A stretch of DNA of 64,000 bases from Rhizobium sophoriradicis (GTDB taxonomy: Bacteria; Pseudomonadota; Alphaproteobacteria; Rhizobiales; Rhizobiaceae). Within the stretch, counting starts at the first letter, position 1, and every line of letters starts with the position of its first letter. The notes beneath the pieces were generated by a model that was given only the letters and a program-made list of their open reading frames with translations, was not told the DNA's origin and did no database searches. The position numbers were made by a program, and so were the translations under genes. This document shows positions 26,543 through 35,362 of this stretch, piece after piece. The DNA lies in contig NZ_RQIH01000010.1 of the NCBI RefSeq assembly GCF_003939025.1, forward strand, positions 1 to 64,000, in the 5' to 3' direction.

Positions 26543-27076
26543 ATGGACGCAGTCACCTCGCGCGATACATCTGGCATCAGGATCGAGCCGATCGCCGCCG
26601 CCCATAGCGACAGCTTTCACCGCGCCCTCGACACCGTCGCACGCGAGAAAAAGTTTTTGAGCATGTTCGAGGCGCCGCCGCTGCCGCAAACGCGTGATTT
26701 CGTCATGGACATGATCGCGAAGGGCAATCCGCAATTCGTCGCCGCCATTGGAGACGAGGTGGTCGGCTGGTGCGACATCCGCCGGCATGCCCACCCCTCT
26801 CACGCTCATCGCGGCAGCCTCGGAATGGGCATTCTTCCCGCCTATCGCGGCAAGGGTCTCGGTCGGCGGCTCATCGAGACGACGCTGAAGGGAGCGCAGG
26901 AAGCCGGTCTCTTGCGGGTGGAGCTCGATGTCCATGAAGACAATAGCCGCGCCATTGCTCTTTATGAGAAAGTGGGCTTCACACGCGAAGGCATAGCCCG
27001 GCGCGCCGTGCGCATCGACGGCCGGTTCATCGATGCGATCGGCATGGCTCTGTTATTCGACGAGGGCAGGCCATGA
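26543..27076 (+). CDS. GNAT-family N-acetyltransferase
   Basis: The protein is 177 residues from the ATG at 26543, preceded by AAAGGAG at six bases; the open frame upstream (from 26393) lies in repeat DNA. Acetyl-CoA-binding motif A reads LGMGILPAYRGKGLGRRLIE, followed by RVELDVHEDNSRAIALYEKVGF, the usual motif B. It resembles the phosphinothricin/L-amino-acid acetyltransferase group, but the acceptor is unknown. Its TGA overlaps the ATG of the next small gene (ATGA at 27073). Confidence 0.85.
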   Translation: MDAVTSRDTSGIRIEPIAAAHSDSFHRALDTVAREKKFLSMFEAPPLPQTRDFVMDMIAKGNPQFVAAIGDEVVGWCDIRRHAHPSHAHRGSLGMGILPAYRGKGLGRRLIETTLKGAQEAGLLRVELDVHEDNSRAIALYEKVGFTREGIARRAVRIDGRFIDAIGMALLFDEGRP

Positions 27077-27365
27077 GCGACATGTCGAGAATGGAATTCG
27101 AGCAGGCAGTGGGCGAAGAATTCGGCAGTGCGGTCTGCCCGCCGGTGCCGTTCGAGGATGCCTCGGCGCATGAGTGTTACGAGGTGATCCTCGATGTTCT
27201 CGGGCATCGGGTGACGCCGGAGATGCTGTCCGCAATTCCGGACGATCGGATAACCACCTTGGCGGCGCGGTTCGGAGCTATTTCGAAGTCGATCCCCCGT
27301 CCGAGGAACAGGTCAGGTCCGCCATCGGGGGGATCTTGTACAGGTGGCCGGCCGGCTCGCTCTGA
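27073..27365 (+). pseudogene. Small gene with a probable one-base frameshift
   Basis: It starts by ATGA overlap with the GNAT gene and reads MSDMSRMEFEQAVGEEFG onward to about residue 68 (TTLAARFG). In the starting frame the sequence then turns into Pro/Arg/Ala-rich shadow text and runs to 27450, into the convergent neighbour. One base over, from about 27280, it continues as SYFEVDPPSEEQVRSAIGGI and ends WPAGSL-stop at 27365, 10 bases before the neighbouring gene. The joined product would be about 97 residues. A missing base near 27280 explains both halves. No family is recognised. Confidence 0.55.
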
Positions 27366-27375
27366 TGCCGCAGCC

Positions 27376-28008
27376 TTATCCCGGCCGGCGCACTGCGCGG
27401 ATTTTGCCGCTGCCGCCGCCGCCACAGAAAAAGCAGTCGCGCCCGTCTGATTCGAGGCCGGAGACGCCGGCTCCTTCCGGCATATCCAGCCGTTCCAGCA
27501 CCTCTCCGGTCTCGGGATCGATGCGCCTGACGTCGCTGTCTTCGCCTTCCCAGGTGCCGTGCCAGAGCTGGCCGTCGACCCAGGTGACGCCGGTCACGAC
27601 GCGGTTGGATTCGATGGTGCGCAGGATTTTGCCGGTTTCGGGATCGATCTGGTGGATCCTGCGGCCGCGATGCTGGCCGACCCAGAGCGTGCCCTCGGCC
27701 CAGGCAAGGCCGGAATCGCCGCCATTGCCGGGCGCCGGTATGGTGGTCAGAATCTGGCCGGTCTTCGGGTCGATCTTGTGGATGACATCCTCGGCGATCT
27801 GATAGAGGAATTCGCCGTCGAAGGCCGTTCCGGCATGGGAGGCGACCTCGATCGAACGCACCACCTGACCGCTGTCGGGATCGAGCGCGTTCAGCCTGTC
27901 GCCCGAGGCGAACCAGACGTGCCGGCCGTCAAAGGTGACGCCGTTGACTCGGTCAGCGCCGGGAAAAGGCCCATACTCACGCAGGATCTTTGCAGCCGAT
28001 TTCTTCAT
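27376..28008 (-). CDS. Beta-propeller protein (PQQ/NHL-like repeats)
   Basis: The protein is 210 residues from the ATG at 28008 behind AGGAGGAAGAG, an ideal ribosome site. Repeats of the form IDPETGKILRTIE and LDPDSGQVVRSIE recur about every 40 residues (five or so blades), as in PQQ-binding-like or glutaminyl-cyclotransferase-like propellers. A Cys pair sits in RDCFFCGGGG near the C-terminus. There is no signal peptide, so it acts in the cytoplasm. It follows the two-winged regulator gene by 28 bases on the same strand and may be its co-transcribed partner. The reaction is unknown. Confidence 0.78.
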   Translation of the reverse strand: MKKSAAKILREYGPFPGADRVNGVTFDGRHVWFASGDRLNALDPDSGQVVRSIEVASHAGTAFDGEFLYQIAEDVIHKIDPKTGQILTTIPAPGNGGDSGLAWAEGTLWVGQHRGRRIHQIDPETGKILRTIESNRVVTGVTWVDGQLWHGTWEGEDSDVRRIDPETGEVLERLDMPEGAGVSGLESDGRDCFFCGGGGSGKIRAVRRPG

Positions 28009-28036
28009 CTCTTCCTCCTGATGGATTTGCCCCATC

Positions 28037-29257
28037 TTAGTCGCTCGGCAGCGGCCCGGGGAGTAACAAGATCGTCGGGAAAGTTGCGAGCAGCGGGCTC
28101 AGCCAGCGGCGCGCCCGCCCGCGCCCGAGCGATTGCGCCTTGCCCTCCCCGGCCAGCACGTCCAGAGCCCGCTGCACGGTGCGGGAGCTCGCGCCGAGCG
28201 CAATCGACAGCGCCGAAGTCGACCAGGCCTCGCCATCGGCCAGAAAGGCGAGCACCGCCGCATGCGGTCCATCGACGAGCGGCGCAAGCACGGCGATCTC
28301 GCCACCGCCGCGCGGCGAGAGGCGAAAGCCGCGTTGAGTCGCCGAAACCTCCGCCAGACTTTGCAGTGCGCCACGCAGCCGGCCGATCTCGACGCGCAGC
28401 CGGGCGCGATGCGATTCATCGGCATGCTTGCCGCGGAAGGCGCGCGCGATGAGCGCGCCGCGCGCGACATCGCCCGGCCAAGCCTCGGCAAGCGCGCGGG
28501 CAAGGGCGAAAAGCACCGGCCGCGTCGCCAGCGGCACGACGGTATCTCCCTGGCGCACGACATGGCGGCAGGCATCGACGACCAGCGTCTCCCCGGAAAA
28601 CAGCGCCTCCACCTCTTGAAGCAGCAGCGGGCGCTCGCCGCCATGCGAAATCAGCCGCGCGGCCGGCATGTCGAGCACACGGGCGGCGGCTTCGACCTCC
28701 GCCGTCAGCACCGGGATATCGGCTTCGCGCGCCGAAAGCCTTGCCCGCTCGAGCGCCGCGCGCGCCGCCTCGGTCCGAAGTCGGCGCACGGCGATGCCTG
28801 ATGCCACCAGCTCATGGGCGGTCCGCAAGGCCGGCGGCAGCGGCGTCGGGTCGAGCGCGCCGAGCACCTGCTCTGCCTCGTCGAGCCGACCGATCAGCAC
28901 CAGCCGGCGAATAGCGATATTGCCGGCATGGGCGGCGTTGACCCGGTCGCCGCGGGCCTGAAGCGTTGCCCGCGCCGCCTCCAGCGCCTTGACCGGCCAG
29001 GTAAGGTCGCGAGAGGCGAGTGCGATCTCGGCCTCGGCGACGACGCAGCGGGCGCGGGCAACCGCCTCGCGCGGGCCGAAGGCGCGCGCCGCACTCTTCA
29101 ACAGCGCCTTGGCGCGGACGAGGTCGCCGAGCTGCGCCATGGCAATGCCGCGCAGCGCCAGCGCCGGCGCATCGTCGCGCAGCGCCACCCGCTTCAGGGC
29201 GCCGAGAGCGTCCCCGGATGCCAGTGCCCGCGCGGCGGCGGTGATCAGCGAGTCCAT
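28037..29257 (-). CDS. Transcriptional regulator with TPR-like N-half and two winged helices
   Basis: The 406-residue protein has an Ala-rich helical, TPR/SARP-like N-half (about 1-205). This is followed by an OmpR/BTAD-like winged segment (about 225-315, with DESHRARLRVEIGRLRGAL) and a C-terminal MarR-like helix-turn-helix (about 335-395, STSALSIALGASSRTVQRAL). It carries no ATPase motif. It is divergent from the DUF899 gene (starts 117 bases apart) and upstream of the propeller gene, so it probably controls the DUF899 operon and itself. The exact family name is uncertain. Confidence 0.7.
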   Translation of the reverse strand: MDSLITAAARALASGDALGALKRVALRDDAPALALRGIAMAQLGDLVRAKALLKSAARAFGPREAVARARCVVAEAEIALASRDLTWPVKALEAARATLQARGDRVNAAHAGNIAIRRLVLIGRLDEAEQVLGALDPTPLPPALRTAHELVASGIAVRRLRTEAARAALERARLSAREADIPVLTAEVEAAARVLDMPAARLISHGGERPLLLQEVEALFSGETLVVDACRHVVRQGDTVVPLATRPVLFALARALAEAWPGDVARGALIARAFRGKHADESHRARLRVEIGRLRGALQSLAEVSATQRGFRLSPRGGGEIAVLAPLVDGPHAAVLAFLADGEAWSTSALSIALGASSRTVQRALDVLAGEGKAQSLGRGRARRWLSPLLATFPTILLLPGPLPSD

Positions 29258-29374
29258 TCAAATCCCGTCATACTTGTCACTCCCGCCATTTGCCTGACCG
29301 GCGGTAATCTTCTCGCAAGCGGCCGGCAAAGCCGCCGGATGCTACGACAATTGGCAAGCAAAGGAGAAGACCCC

Positions 29375-30172
29375 ATGACCGGTGAACTGAACGCAACGCG
29401 CGAGCGCTGGCTGGCGGCGAGACTAGATCTGCTCGAAGAGGAGAAGGAACTGACGCGGCGTAGCGACGCGCTGGCCCTCAAGCGCCAGCAATTGCCGCGG
29501 GTAAGGATCGACAAGCAATATCGCTTCGACACGGAAAGCGGCGATGCCTCGCTTCAGGACCTCTTCGGCGGACGCTCGCAGCTGCTCGTCTATCACTTCA
29601 TGTTCGGCCCGGATTACAGCGCCGGATGCCCCTCCTGCTCCTCGATCGCCGACGGCTTCAACGGCTTCTTCGTCCATCTCGAAAATCACGACGTCGCCTT
29701 CTGGGCGGTCTCGCGCGCACCGCTTGCAAAGCTTCAGGCCTTCAAGCGGCGCATGGACTGGAGTTTTCCCTGGGCCTCCTCCGCCAGCAGCGATTTCAAC
29801 GGCGATTTCAGCGTCTGGTTCAGCGCCGAAGAGCAGCGCTCGGGCGGCATCGAATACAACTACCGCCGCGAGCCGCCCGCCCCCGAACCCGCGCCCGGCG
29901 CCGCCGTCCAGGAATGGCAGCTGCGCGGCAGCGAAGCGCCGATCGTCCAGATCGCGTCGATGACCGGCACCGACGTCGCCACCTACACCCGCGACCGCCC
30001 CGGCGTCAGCGCTTTCGAGCTGATCGACGGCGCCGTCTACCACAGTTATTCCAGCTATGCGCGCGGGCTGGACGGGCTCTGGGGCGTATACCAATGGCTC
30101 GACCGCGCGCCGAAGGGCCGCAACGAAACCGGCATCTGGTGGCGCCACCACGACCGCTACGGCAAGGAGTGA
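29375..30172 (+). CDS. DUF899 thioredoxin-like protein
   Basis: The protein is 265 residues from the ATG at about 29375, preceded by AAAGGAGAAGACC. The longer open frame upstream is antisense to the regulator. The DUF899 hallmarks are the N-terminal RWLAARLDLLEEEKELTR helix, LLVYHFMFGPDY, the redox-like GCPSCSSIADGF (two Cys two residues apart) and the C-terminal GIWWRHHDRYG. It folds like thioredoxin/AhpC, with a possible disulphide reductase or peroxidase role that is unproven. It is transcribed with the small membrane protein that starts six bases after its stop. Confidence 0.85.
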   Translation: MTGELNATRERWLAARLDLLEEEKELTRRSDALALKRQQLPRVRIDKQYRFDTESGDASLQDLFGGRSQLLVYHFMFGPDYSAGCPSCSSIADGFNGFFVHLENHDVAFWAVSRAPLAKLQAFKRRMDWSFPWASSASSDFNGDFSVWFSAEEQRSGGIEYNYRREPPAPEPAPGAAVQEWQLRGSEAPIVQIASMTGTDVATYTRDRPGVSAFELIDGAVYHSYSSYARGLDGLWGVYQWLDRAPKGRNETGIWWRHHDRYGKE

Positions 30173-30177
30173 CGCCG

Positions 30178-30396
30178 ATGCCGCTCGCCGCCGATTACCT
30201 CTCGCTCGCCGCCGCCCCGACCTTCGCGATCATGGCCCTGCTGACGGCCGCAACCGGCAGTCACGACATGATCTGCATGACGACGCCGGATGCCTTCCCG
30301 ATCGGCGGAATGGCGCCGATGTACCTGCTGATGAGCGGCTTTCATCTGGCTCCTTGGCTGAGGCTTGCTGGCGGGCGGGGTGTGGGCCGGCAGTGA
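30178..30396 (+). CDS. Small membrane protein downstream of DUF899 gene
   Basis: The protein is 72 residues, starting five bases after the DUF899 stop. It has two hydrophobic stretches (about 8-26 and 44-60, with MAPMYLLMSGFHLAPWL), so it probably spans the inner membrane twice with a Cys in the loop (DMICMT). The tight spacing and frequent pairing of a short hydrophobic protein with DUF899 genes in rhizobia support it as a real gene. Function is unknown. Confidence 0.6.
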   Translation: MPLAADYLSLAAAPTFAIMALLTAATGSHDMICMTTPDAFPIGGMAPMYLLMSGFHLAPWLRLAGGRGVGRQ

Positions 30397-30461
30397 TTTC
30401 TTCCGCCAACTCGGCTTGAGTGCCGCGCACCGTACAGAAATCCAGCACACCACGCAGCCCC

Positions 30462-31466
30462 CTACCAAATCCGATGCCGGCTGCCCAGAGCCAGCCGCCG
30501 GCGGGGCGGCGTTCTCGCCGCGGCACCGAATGCCAGCACGGCAACCGCGGCAAGGCCGAGGAGCAGCGGCGCCGAATATCGGTGCGGCGATCGGAGCCCG
30601 CCGTCGATGTGAGCCGCGTCCGTGGAGGGCCGATAGAGATTGCCGTCGCTTTCGACGGCGCGCGGCGCCCGCTTGAAATAGCCGGCCATCAGCCGAGCGA
30701 GCGTTCTGGCGGCGAGATTGGGCGCCAGCAGATGGGCGAGTCTCGTTGCACTGGTGACCACGCCGACAGTCGTGGTGGCGCGCGGCGATCTGGCGACGCT
30801 GACGATCGCCTCGGCCACACGGCGCGCATCGAGGACCGGCGGCGGCGCGGAAACCTGCCGCCCGACGAAATTTGCTCCGTGCCGAAGGCCCGGCGTATCG
30901 GCGAAGGCAGGATAGATGTCGCAGACGTGAATGCGGGGCTTGTCGGCGAGCTCCGCCCTCAGCGCCTCGGAGAAGCCGCGAAGACCGAACTTGCTGGCGC
31001 TGTAGGCGGTCGCAAACGGCGCCGCCGCAAAGCCGCCGAGCGAGATCATGTTGATGAAGACGCCCCTGCCCTGCTCCAGGAAGATCGGCACGGCCGCATG
31101 GGCATCGTTGATGTGGCCGATCAGATTGGTGCGGATAACCTGCTCATGAGCCTCGATCGGAGTTTCCTCGAACCGGCCGACCGCGCCGACGCCGACATTG
31201 CTGACCCAGACATCGATCCCGCCCAGGTCCTTCGCCTTGTCGGCAAGCGCCTTGACGGCGGCAGGCTCGGTCACGTCGGTCACGACGGAGATCGCCTCCG
31301 CCCCGAGCCCTCTGCACGTCTCAGCAACCTTTTCCAGCGCCTCGCCGTTGCGCGCCGCCAGCACCAGCCTGCTGCCGCGCCGGGCGAAAGCCTCGGCAGC
31401 GGCCTGGCCAATGCCGCTCGATGCTCCCGTGATAACCACGACTGCATTTTCGAGGTTGATAGACAT
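30462..31466 (-). CDS. Short-chain dehydrogenase/reductase with C-terminal membrane tail
   Basis: The 334-residue classical SDR has the cofactor loop VVITGASSGIG, NVGVGAVGRFEE (position of NNAG), the catalytic Ser region NMISLGG and the active-site YSASKFG. The extra C-terminal 90 residues contain a Gly/Ala hydrophobic span (LLLGLAAVAVLAFGAAA) and a basic tail, so it may be membrane-attached. This layout resembles SDR family oxidoreductases acting on lipids or steroids; the substrate is not known. GAAGGGA precedes the ATG at 31466. Confidence 0.85.
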   Translation of the reverse strand: MSINLENAVVVITGASSGIGQAAAEAFARRGSRLVLAARNGEALEKVAETCRGLGAEAISVVTDVTEPAAVKALADKAKDLGGIDVWVSNVGVGAVGRFEETPIEAHEQVIRTNLIGHINDAHAAVPIFLEQGRGVFINMISLGGFAAAPFATAYSASKFGLRGFSEALRAELADKPRIHVCDIYPAFADTPGLRHGANFVGRQVSAPPPVLDARRVAEAIVSVARSPRATTTVGVVTSATRLAHLLAPNLAARTLARLMAGYFKRAPRAVESDGNLYRPSTDAAHIDGGLRSPHRYSAPLLLGLAAVAVLAFGAAARTPPRRRLALGSRHRIW

Positions 31467-31626
31467 CGTTGATCCCTTCTATCCGACTTGGGAAAGCACC
31501 CGCCTACACGGGCACAGGGACCGAACACATCCGCGCAACCGGAGTTCCCGGTTCTATCGGCGCGACGTTCGTGCGGCCGCGCGGGCGGCGTCCCGCCTCC
31601 CGCACGGCAAGCCGGCTCGCCGGTCG

Positions 31627-32496
31627 CTATCCCTCCGACAACACCCGGCGGATCGCTTCCCAGCTTTCCGCGTCCGGCGCCAGCAGGAGCCGCCCGACGG
31701 ACATGGCCGGCCGGTAGGCTTCGCCGGTGAGGAGTGCGCCGTAGCCGCCGGCCTCCCGGTGAATGAGGACGCCGGCGGCGTGGTCCCACGGTTTGAGTTC
31801 GGCATTGAGCGAGAAGCTCATCGCGCCTGTCGCCACCATCCGGTATTCATGCGCCGAGCAGCGCCATGTGGTGGTGCGGGCAAAGCGCAGCAGGCGCTGC
31901 GCATAGACCGGCTGATCCTCGGCGGGGAACATCTGCAGCGGCACGAAGCCATGCATTTCGCCGAGCGGCGATGGCGGCGCGACGGAAAGCCGGGTCTCTA
32001 TGCCGTTGCGGGCGATGTGCCATGCGCCCTCGCCCTGCCGGGCGGCAAGAAAATCGCCCGTGACGGGATAGTGGATCAGCCCGGCCACCGTTTGCCCACC
32101 GGAGACGATCGCGACGATCATGCCGAAGAGCGGCACGCCATGAGCGAAATTCCAGGTGCCGTCGACGGGATCGATGATGACGGCGAGATCGGCATCGGCG
32201 AGCCGCGAAAGGATTGAAGGGTCGGCCGACACCGCCTCTTCGCCGACGAGCAGCGCCTTGGGAAAGCGCGCCGAAAACGCCTCGGTGAGCCGCCGCTCGG
32301 CGCCGATATCCGCATCGGTCACCAGATCGTCCGGGGCCGTCTTGGTACGGATGCCCTTGGCGGTGACGCCGAGGAAGCGGGGCAAGATTTCCGCCTCCGC
32401 CGCCTCACGCATATTCTGCATCAGCGCAGCGAAAAGGCTGTCGGAAATTCCGCTGAAGCCTCGTGCCGGCTCGGCGGCCTTGACTGCTCTCATCAT
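31627..32496 (-). CDS. Inositol-monophosphatase-family phosphatase
   Basis: The protein is 289 residues from the ATG at 32496. The metal-site motifs are GEEA (VGEEAVSAD), DPVDGTWNFAHG and the C-terminal WDHAAGVLIHREAGG, typical of the IMPase/FBPase/CysQ superfamily (Mg2+- and Li+-sensitive phosphate ester hydrolysis). The start codon overlaps the stop of the upstream phosphodiesterase gene (ATGA), so the two enzymes are made together. In the operon context it could dephosphorylate an inositol or glycerol phosphate released from the imported diester; this is inference. Confidence 0.88.
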   Translation of the reverse strand: MMRAVKAAEPARGFSGISDSLFAALMQNMREAAEAEILPRFLGVTAKGIRTKTAPDDLVTDADIGAERRLTEAFSARFPKALLVGEEAVSADPSILSRLADADLAVIIDPVDGTWNFAHGVPLFGMIVAIVSGGQTVAGLIHYPVTGDFLAARQGEGAWHIARNGIETRLSVAPPSPLGEMHGFVPLQMFPAEDQPVYAQRLLRFARTTTWRCSAHEYRMVATGAMSFSLNAELKPWDHAAGVLIHREAGGYGALLTGEAYRPAMSVGRLLLAPDAESWEAIRRVLSEG

Positions 32497-33323
32497 GCCC
32501 GGCGCGCCTCGATGTAGGCCTTCAGCGCTGCCGGCTGGTCGGTCTGGATGACGCTGATGCCCGATGCCATCATCCGGCCCCAGACCGCATCGGGATCGGC
32601 AAGGGCTGCGCTGTCGGTCAGGCCGCAGCAGGAGACCGGATCGAGCGTATTGACCCAGAGCGAGATGCCGGCCTCGCGCAGGCGCGGATGCTGGCCGGCG
32701 AGCGTTTCCAGCCGGTCGAACTTGGCTTCGCACATGAAGGGCTTGATCGAGAGGATGGTTTCTGCCGTCCGCTCGGCGGTTCCCTCCTTGAAGAAGGCCT
32801 GGCCCATGAAAGGTATGCCGTCGATCCCGCTCCGTCCGGAAAGCCAGGCGAGCGCTTCCGGCGTGCCGGCCGGCGCTTTGAGGTCGACCTGGTCGGCCAT
32901 GCCCATTTCCTTGACCTTGGCTGCCACGACTTCCATCATTTCGAGATGCTTTATGTCGAGATCGACGAAGATGCGGCCGCGCACGGTTTCGAGCACCTGT
33001 TCGAGCGTCGGAACGGTTTCGGTCGTGAAGGGCTGGCCGGGGCCGCCATCGGCCATGCGCAGCCTGAGGCTGGTGATTTCGGCAATCGTCATTTCCTCGG
33101 GAATGCGGTCGACGCCCGCCATGCGCATCAGCGTATCGTCATGCAGGATGAACAGCACGCCGTCGGCGCTCTGGCGGATATCGAGTTCGACGATGTCGTA
33201 GCCGCCGGCAATGGCGGCCTCGATCGCCGCCAGGCTGTTTTCGGGCGCATGGAGCCAGGCGCCGCGATGGGCGACGATGGCGCAGGGACGCGACGGATCG
33301 GCAATATGATCGATATATTTCAT
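32493..33323 (-). CDS. Glycerophosphodiester phosphodiesterase (UgpQ-like)
   Basis: The protein is 276 residues from the ATG at 33323 with GAAGGAAG upstream; the open frame further up overlaps the ATPase gene and is rejected. GDPD motifs: AHRGAWLHAPENSLAAI, then the acidic VELDIRQSADG and LHDDTLMRM, all with the metal-binding and catalytic His in place. It hydrolyses glycerophosphodiesters to an alcohol and glycerol-3-phosphate (or glycerol and a phosphoester). It has no signal peptide, so it works on substrate after import. It begins 10 bases after the ATPase gene. Confidence 0.9.
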   Translation of the reverse strand: MKYIDHIADPSRPCAIVAHRGAWLHAPENSLAAIEAAIAGGYDIVELDIRQSADGVLFILHDDTLMRMAGVDRIPEEMTIAEITSLRLRMADGGPGQPFTTETVPTLEQVLETVRGRIFVDLDIKHLEMMEVVAAKVKEMGMADQVDLKAPAGTPEALAWLSGRSGIDGIPFMGQAFFKEGTAERTAETILSIKPFMCEAKFDRLETLAGQHPRLREAGISLWVNTLDPVSCCGLTDSAALADPDAVWGRMMASGISVIQTDQPAALKAYIEARRA

Positions 33324-33333
33324 GGGGCTTCCT

Positions 33334-34440
33334 TCAATGGGCGGCGAATGCGCCGGGTATGGCCCTGCCGCTCTCCGCATCGAAGAGATGCAGGCGGGAG
33401 GCAGGGAAAGTGAGAGAGAGCTCGCCGCGGTCCAGAACCTCCGCGCCGAAAGGTGTCGCAATCCGGACGACCGAGCCGCCGAGCTCGGCCGCCAGGATCG
33501 CGTGCGAGCCGAGATCCTCGCGAAAACGCAGCGCGGCGGTGACGGCGCGGCCGCCGGCCTTGCTGTCGAGAAGAATATCCTCCGGCCGGATGCCGAGCTG
33601 GTAGCTGCCGGTCAGCGGCGCTTGCGCCGCAACCTGCCCGTCGGCGAGCCTCAGCACCGTGCCGTCGCCGATGACCGGCAGGATGTTCATCGGCGGTGCG
33701 CCGATGAATTTCGCCACGAAGACTGAGGCCGGATGGTGATAGATCGCCTTCGGCGTGTCGAACTGCTCGATGCGCCCCTTGTTCAGGATCAGGATGCGGT
33801 CGGCGAGCGTCATCGCCTCCACCTGATCGTGGGTGACAAAGACGGTGGTGGCACCGATGCGCCGGTGGAGCTCAGCGAGTTCGACGCGCATGTCGTGACG
33901 CAGCTGCGCATCGAGGTTGGACAGCGGCTCGTCGAAGAGCAGCACGCCGGGTTCGCGCACGATGGCCCGGCCGATCGCCACGCGCTGGCGCTGGCCGCCC
34001 GACAATTGCGCCGGCTTGCGGGCGAGATAGTCGGAAAGCCCGAGCATCTTCGCCACCGCCCCGACCCGGTCGATGCGCTCGGCCTTCGCCATGCCCGAGA
34101 TCTTCAGGCTGTAGGCGATGTTGTCGAACACGCTCATATGCGGATAGAGGGCGTAGTTCTGGAACACCATGGCGCAGCCGCGGTGCTTCGGTTCCAGATC
34201 CTGCACCTCGCGCCCGCCGATCGCGATCTGCCCGGCGCTTACCCGCTCCAGCCCCGCGATCATCTGCAGGAGCGTGGACTTGCCGCAGCCGGACGGGCCG
34301 AGAATGACGGTGAATTCGCCGGCCCTGAGTTCGACGTCGAGCGGGGGGATGACGACGGTCTGGGCGTCATAAGCCTTGGTGACGCCTGTCAGCTTGATGT
34401 TGGCGGCGGCGGCGCGGATCGCCATGTCGATCGCGTTCAT
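33334..34440 (-). CDS. ugpC: Glycerophosphodiester ABC transporter ATPase
   Basis: The protein is 368 residues from the ATG at 34440. The open frame extends 260 codons upstream, but that part is the shifted frame of the permease gene. Walker A GPSGCGKST, signature LSGGQRQRVAIGRA, Walker B VLLFDEPLSNLD, H-loop THDQVEAM and a C-terminal TOBE domain place it in the MalK/UgpC group; the context makes UgpC the better name. It starts two bases after the permease stop. Confidence 0.87.
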   Translation of the reverse strand: MNAIDMAIRAAAANIKLTGVTKAYDAQTVVIPPLDVELRAGEFTVILGPSGCGKSTLLQMIAGLERVSAGQIAIGGREVQDLEPKHRGCAMVFQNYALYPHMSVFDNIAYSLKISGMAKAERIDRVGAVAKMLGLSDYLARKPAQLSGGQRQRVAIGRAIVREPGVLLFDEPLSNLDAQLRHDMRVELAELHRRIGATTVFVTHDQVEAMTLADRILILNKGRIEQFDTPKAIYHHPASVFVAKFIGAPPMNILPVIGDGTVLRLADGQVAAQAPLTGSYQLGIRPEDILLDSKAGGRAVTAALRFREDLGSHAILAAELGGSVVRIATPFGAEVLDRGELSLTFPASRLHLFDAESGRAIPGAFAAH

Positions 34441-34442
34441 GG

Positions 34443-35359
34443 CTATTTCTCCGTGAGAACGAGGCCCTGGACGAGATAGCGCTGCAGAAGCGCGATCATC
34501 GCCAGCGGGATGATTGAGACGACGATGGTGGCGGCCATGATCATCGGAAAATCCGGCACCGTCCCATCGGCATCGGGAACGAGCCGCGCCAGTCCGACGA
34601 CGGCTGTCTGCATGTCCGATGTCGAGGCGGCGACGAGCGGCCAGAGATATTGCGTCCAGCCGCTGAGGAAGGTCAGCACGAAGAGTGCGGCGAAGCTGGT
34701 GCGCGACAGCGGCAGCAGGATGTCGAACAGGAAACGGATCGGCCCCGTCCCATCCATGCGCGCCGCCTTGAACAGATCCATCGGCAGGGTGAGGAAGAAC
34801 TGGCGGAACAGGAAGGTGCCGGTGCCGTGGGCGACAAGCGGCGCGACGAGACCGAGATGCGTGTCGAGCAGGTTCCATTCGAGCTTCACGGGCGCACCGA
34901 AATAATTGGCGATCAGCCCGTTCAGTCCTGTCATGTCGAGCAAGGCATTTACCGGCGAAAACACGTTCGACGCCACCTGATAGGTGGTGATGACGCGGAT
35001 CTCGATCGGCAGCATGATGGTCGCGAGGATCAGCGCAAACACCACGCCCGCCCAGCGGACACGGAAATAGACGATGGCATAGGCCGACAGGAACGACAGC
35101 ACGCAGGTGGCGATCGCATCGCCGAGGGCGACCGCCAGGCTGTTGAGCATCTGGATCGGGATGTGCGTTTCGGAAAAAACCCGCGCCATGTTGGAGAACA
35201 GCTGGTCGCCCGGGATCCACGCCAGCCCGTTGCGCAACATATATTGATGGATTGCGAGGCCGTGACGAGCGTCAGGTAGAGCGGCCCGAGAATATAGAGG
35301 ATGCCGACGACGAGGATGAGGCTGGCGGCGATGTTGAGGGAACGCGCGTTTTCGATCAT
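34443..35359 (-). pseudogene. ugpE: Glycerophosphodiester ABC permease with a one-base frameshift
   Basis: The N-terminus (MIENARSLNIAASLILVVG to LVTASQS) reads in one frame from the ATG at 35359 and matches the MIEN start of UgpE. The rest (MLRNGLAWIPGDQLFSNMAR to LVQGLVLTEK) reads in the next frame to 34443 and contains the EAA loop DLFKAARMDGTGPIRFLFDI. The switch lies near 35248-35250, in CAATCCATCAATATATG on the coding strand. Adding one T would give a smooth S-Y-Q-Y-M-L-R-N join. All other parts look intact, so this is either a recent inactivating deletion or a sequence error. Losing the permease would abolish the importer. About 304 residues when repaired. Confidence 0.85.
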
Positions 35360-35362
35360 GGG

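Noticed and set aside
33334..35220. Single 628-residue fusion of permease and ATPase
   Set aside because: The first 260 codons are the shifted reading frame of ugpE and lack membrane-span character; the ATPase has its own start at 34440.
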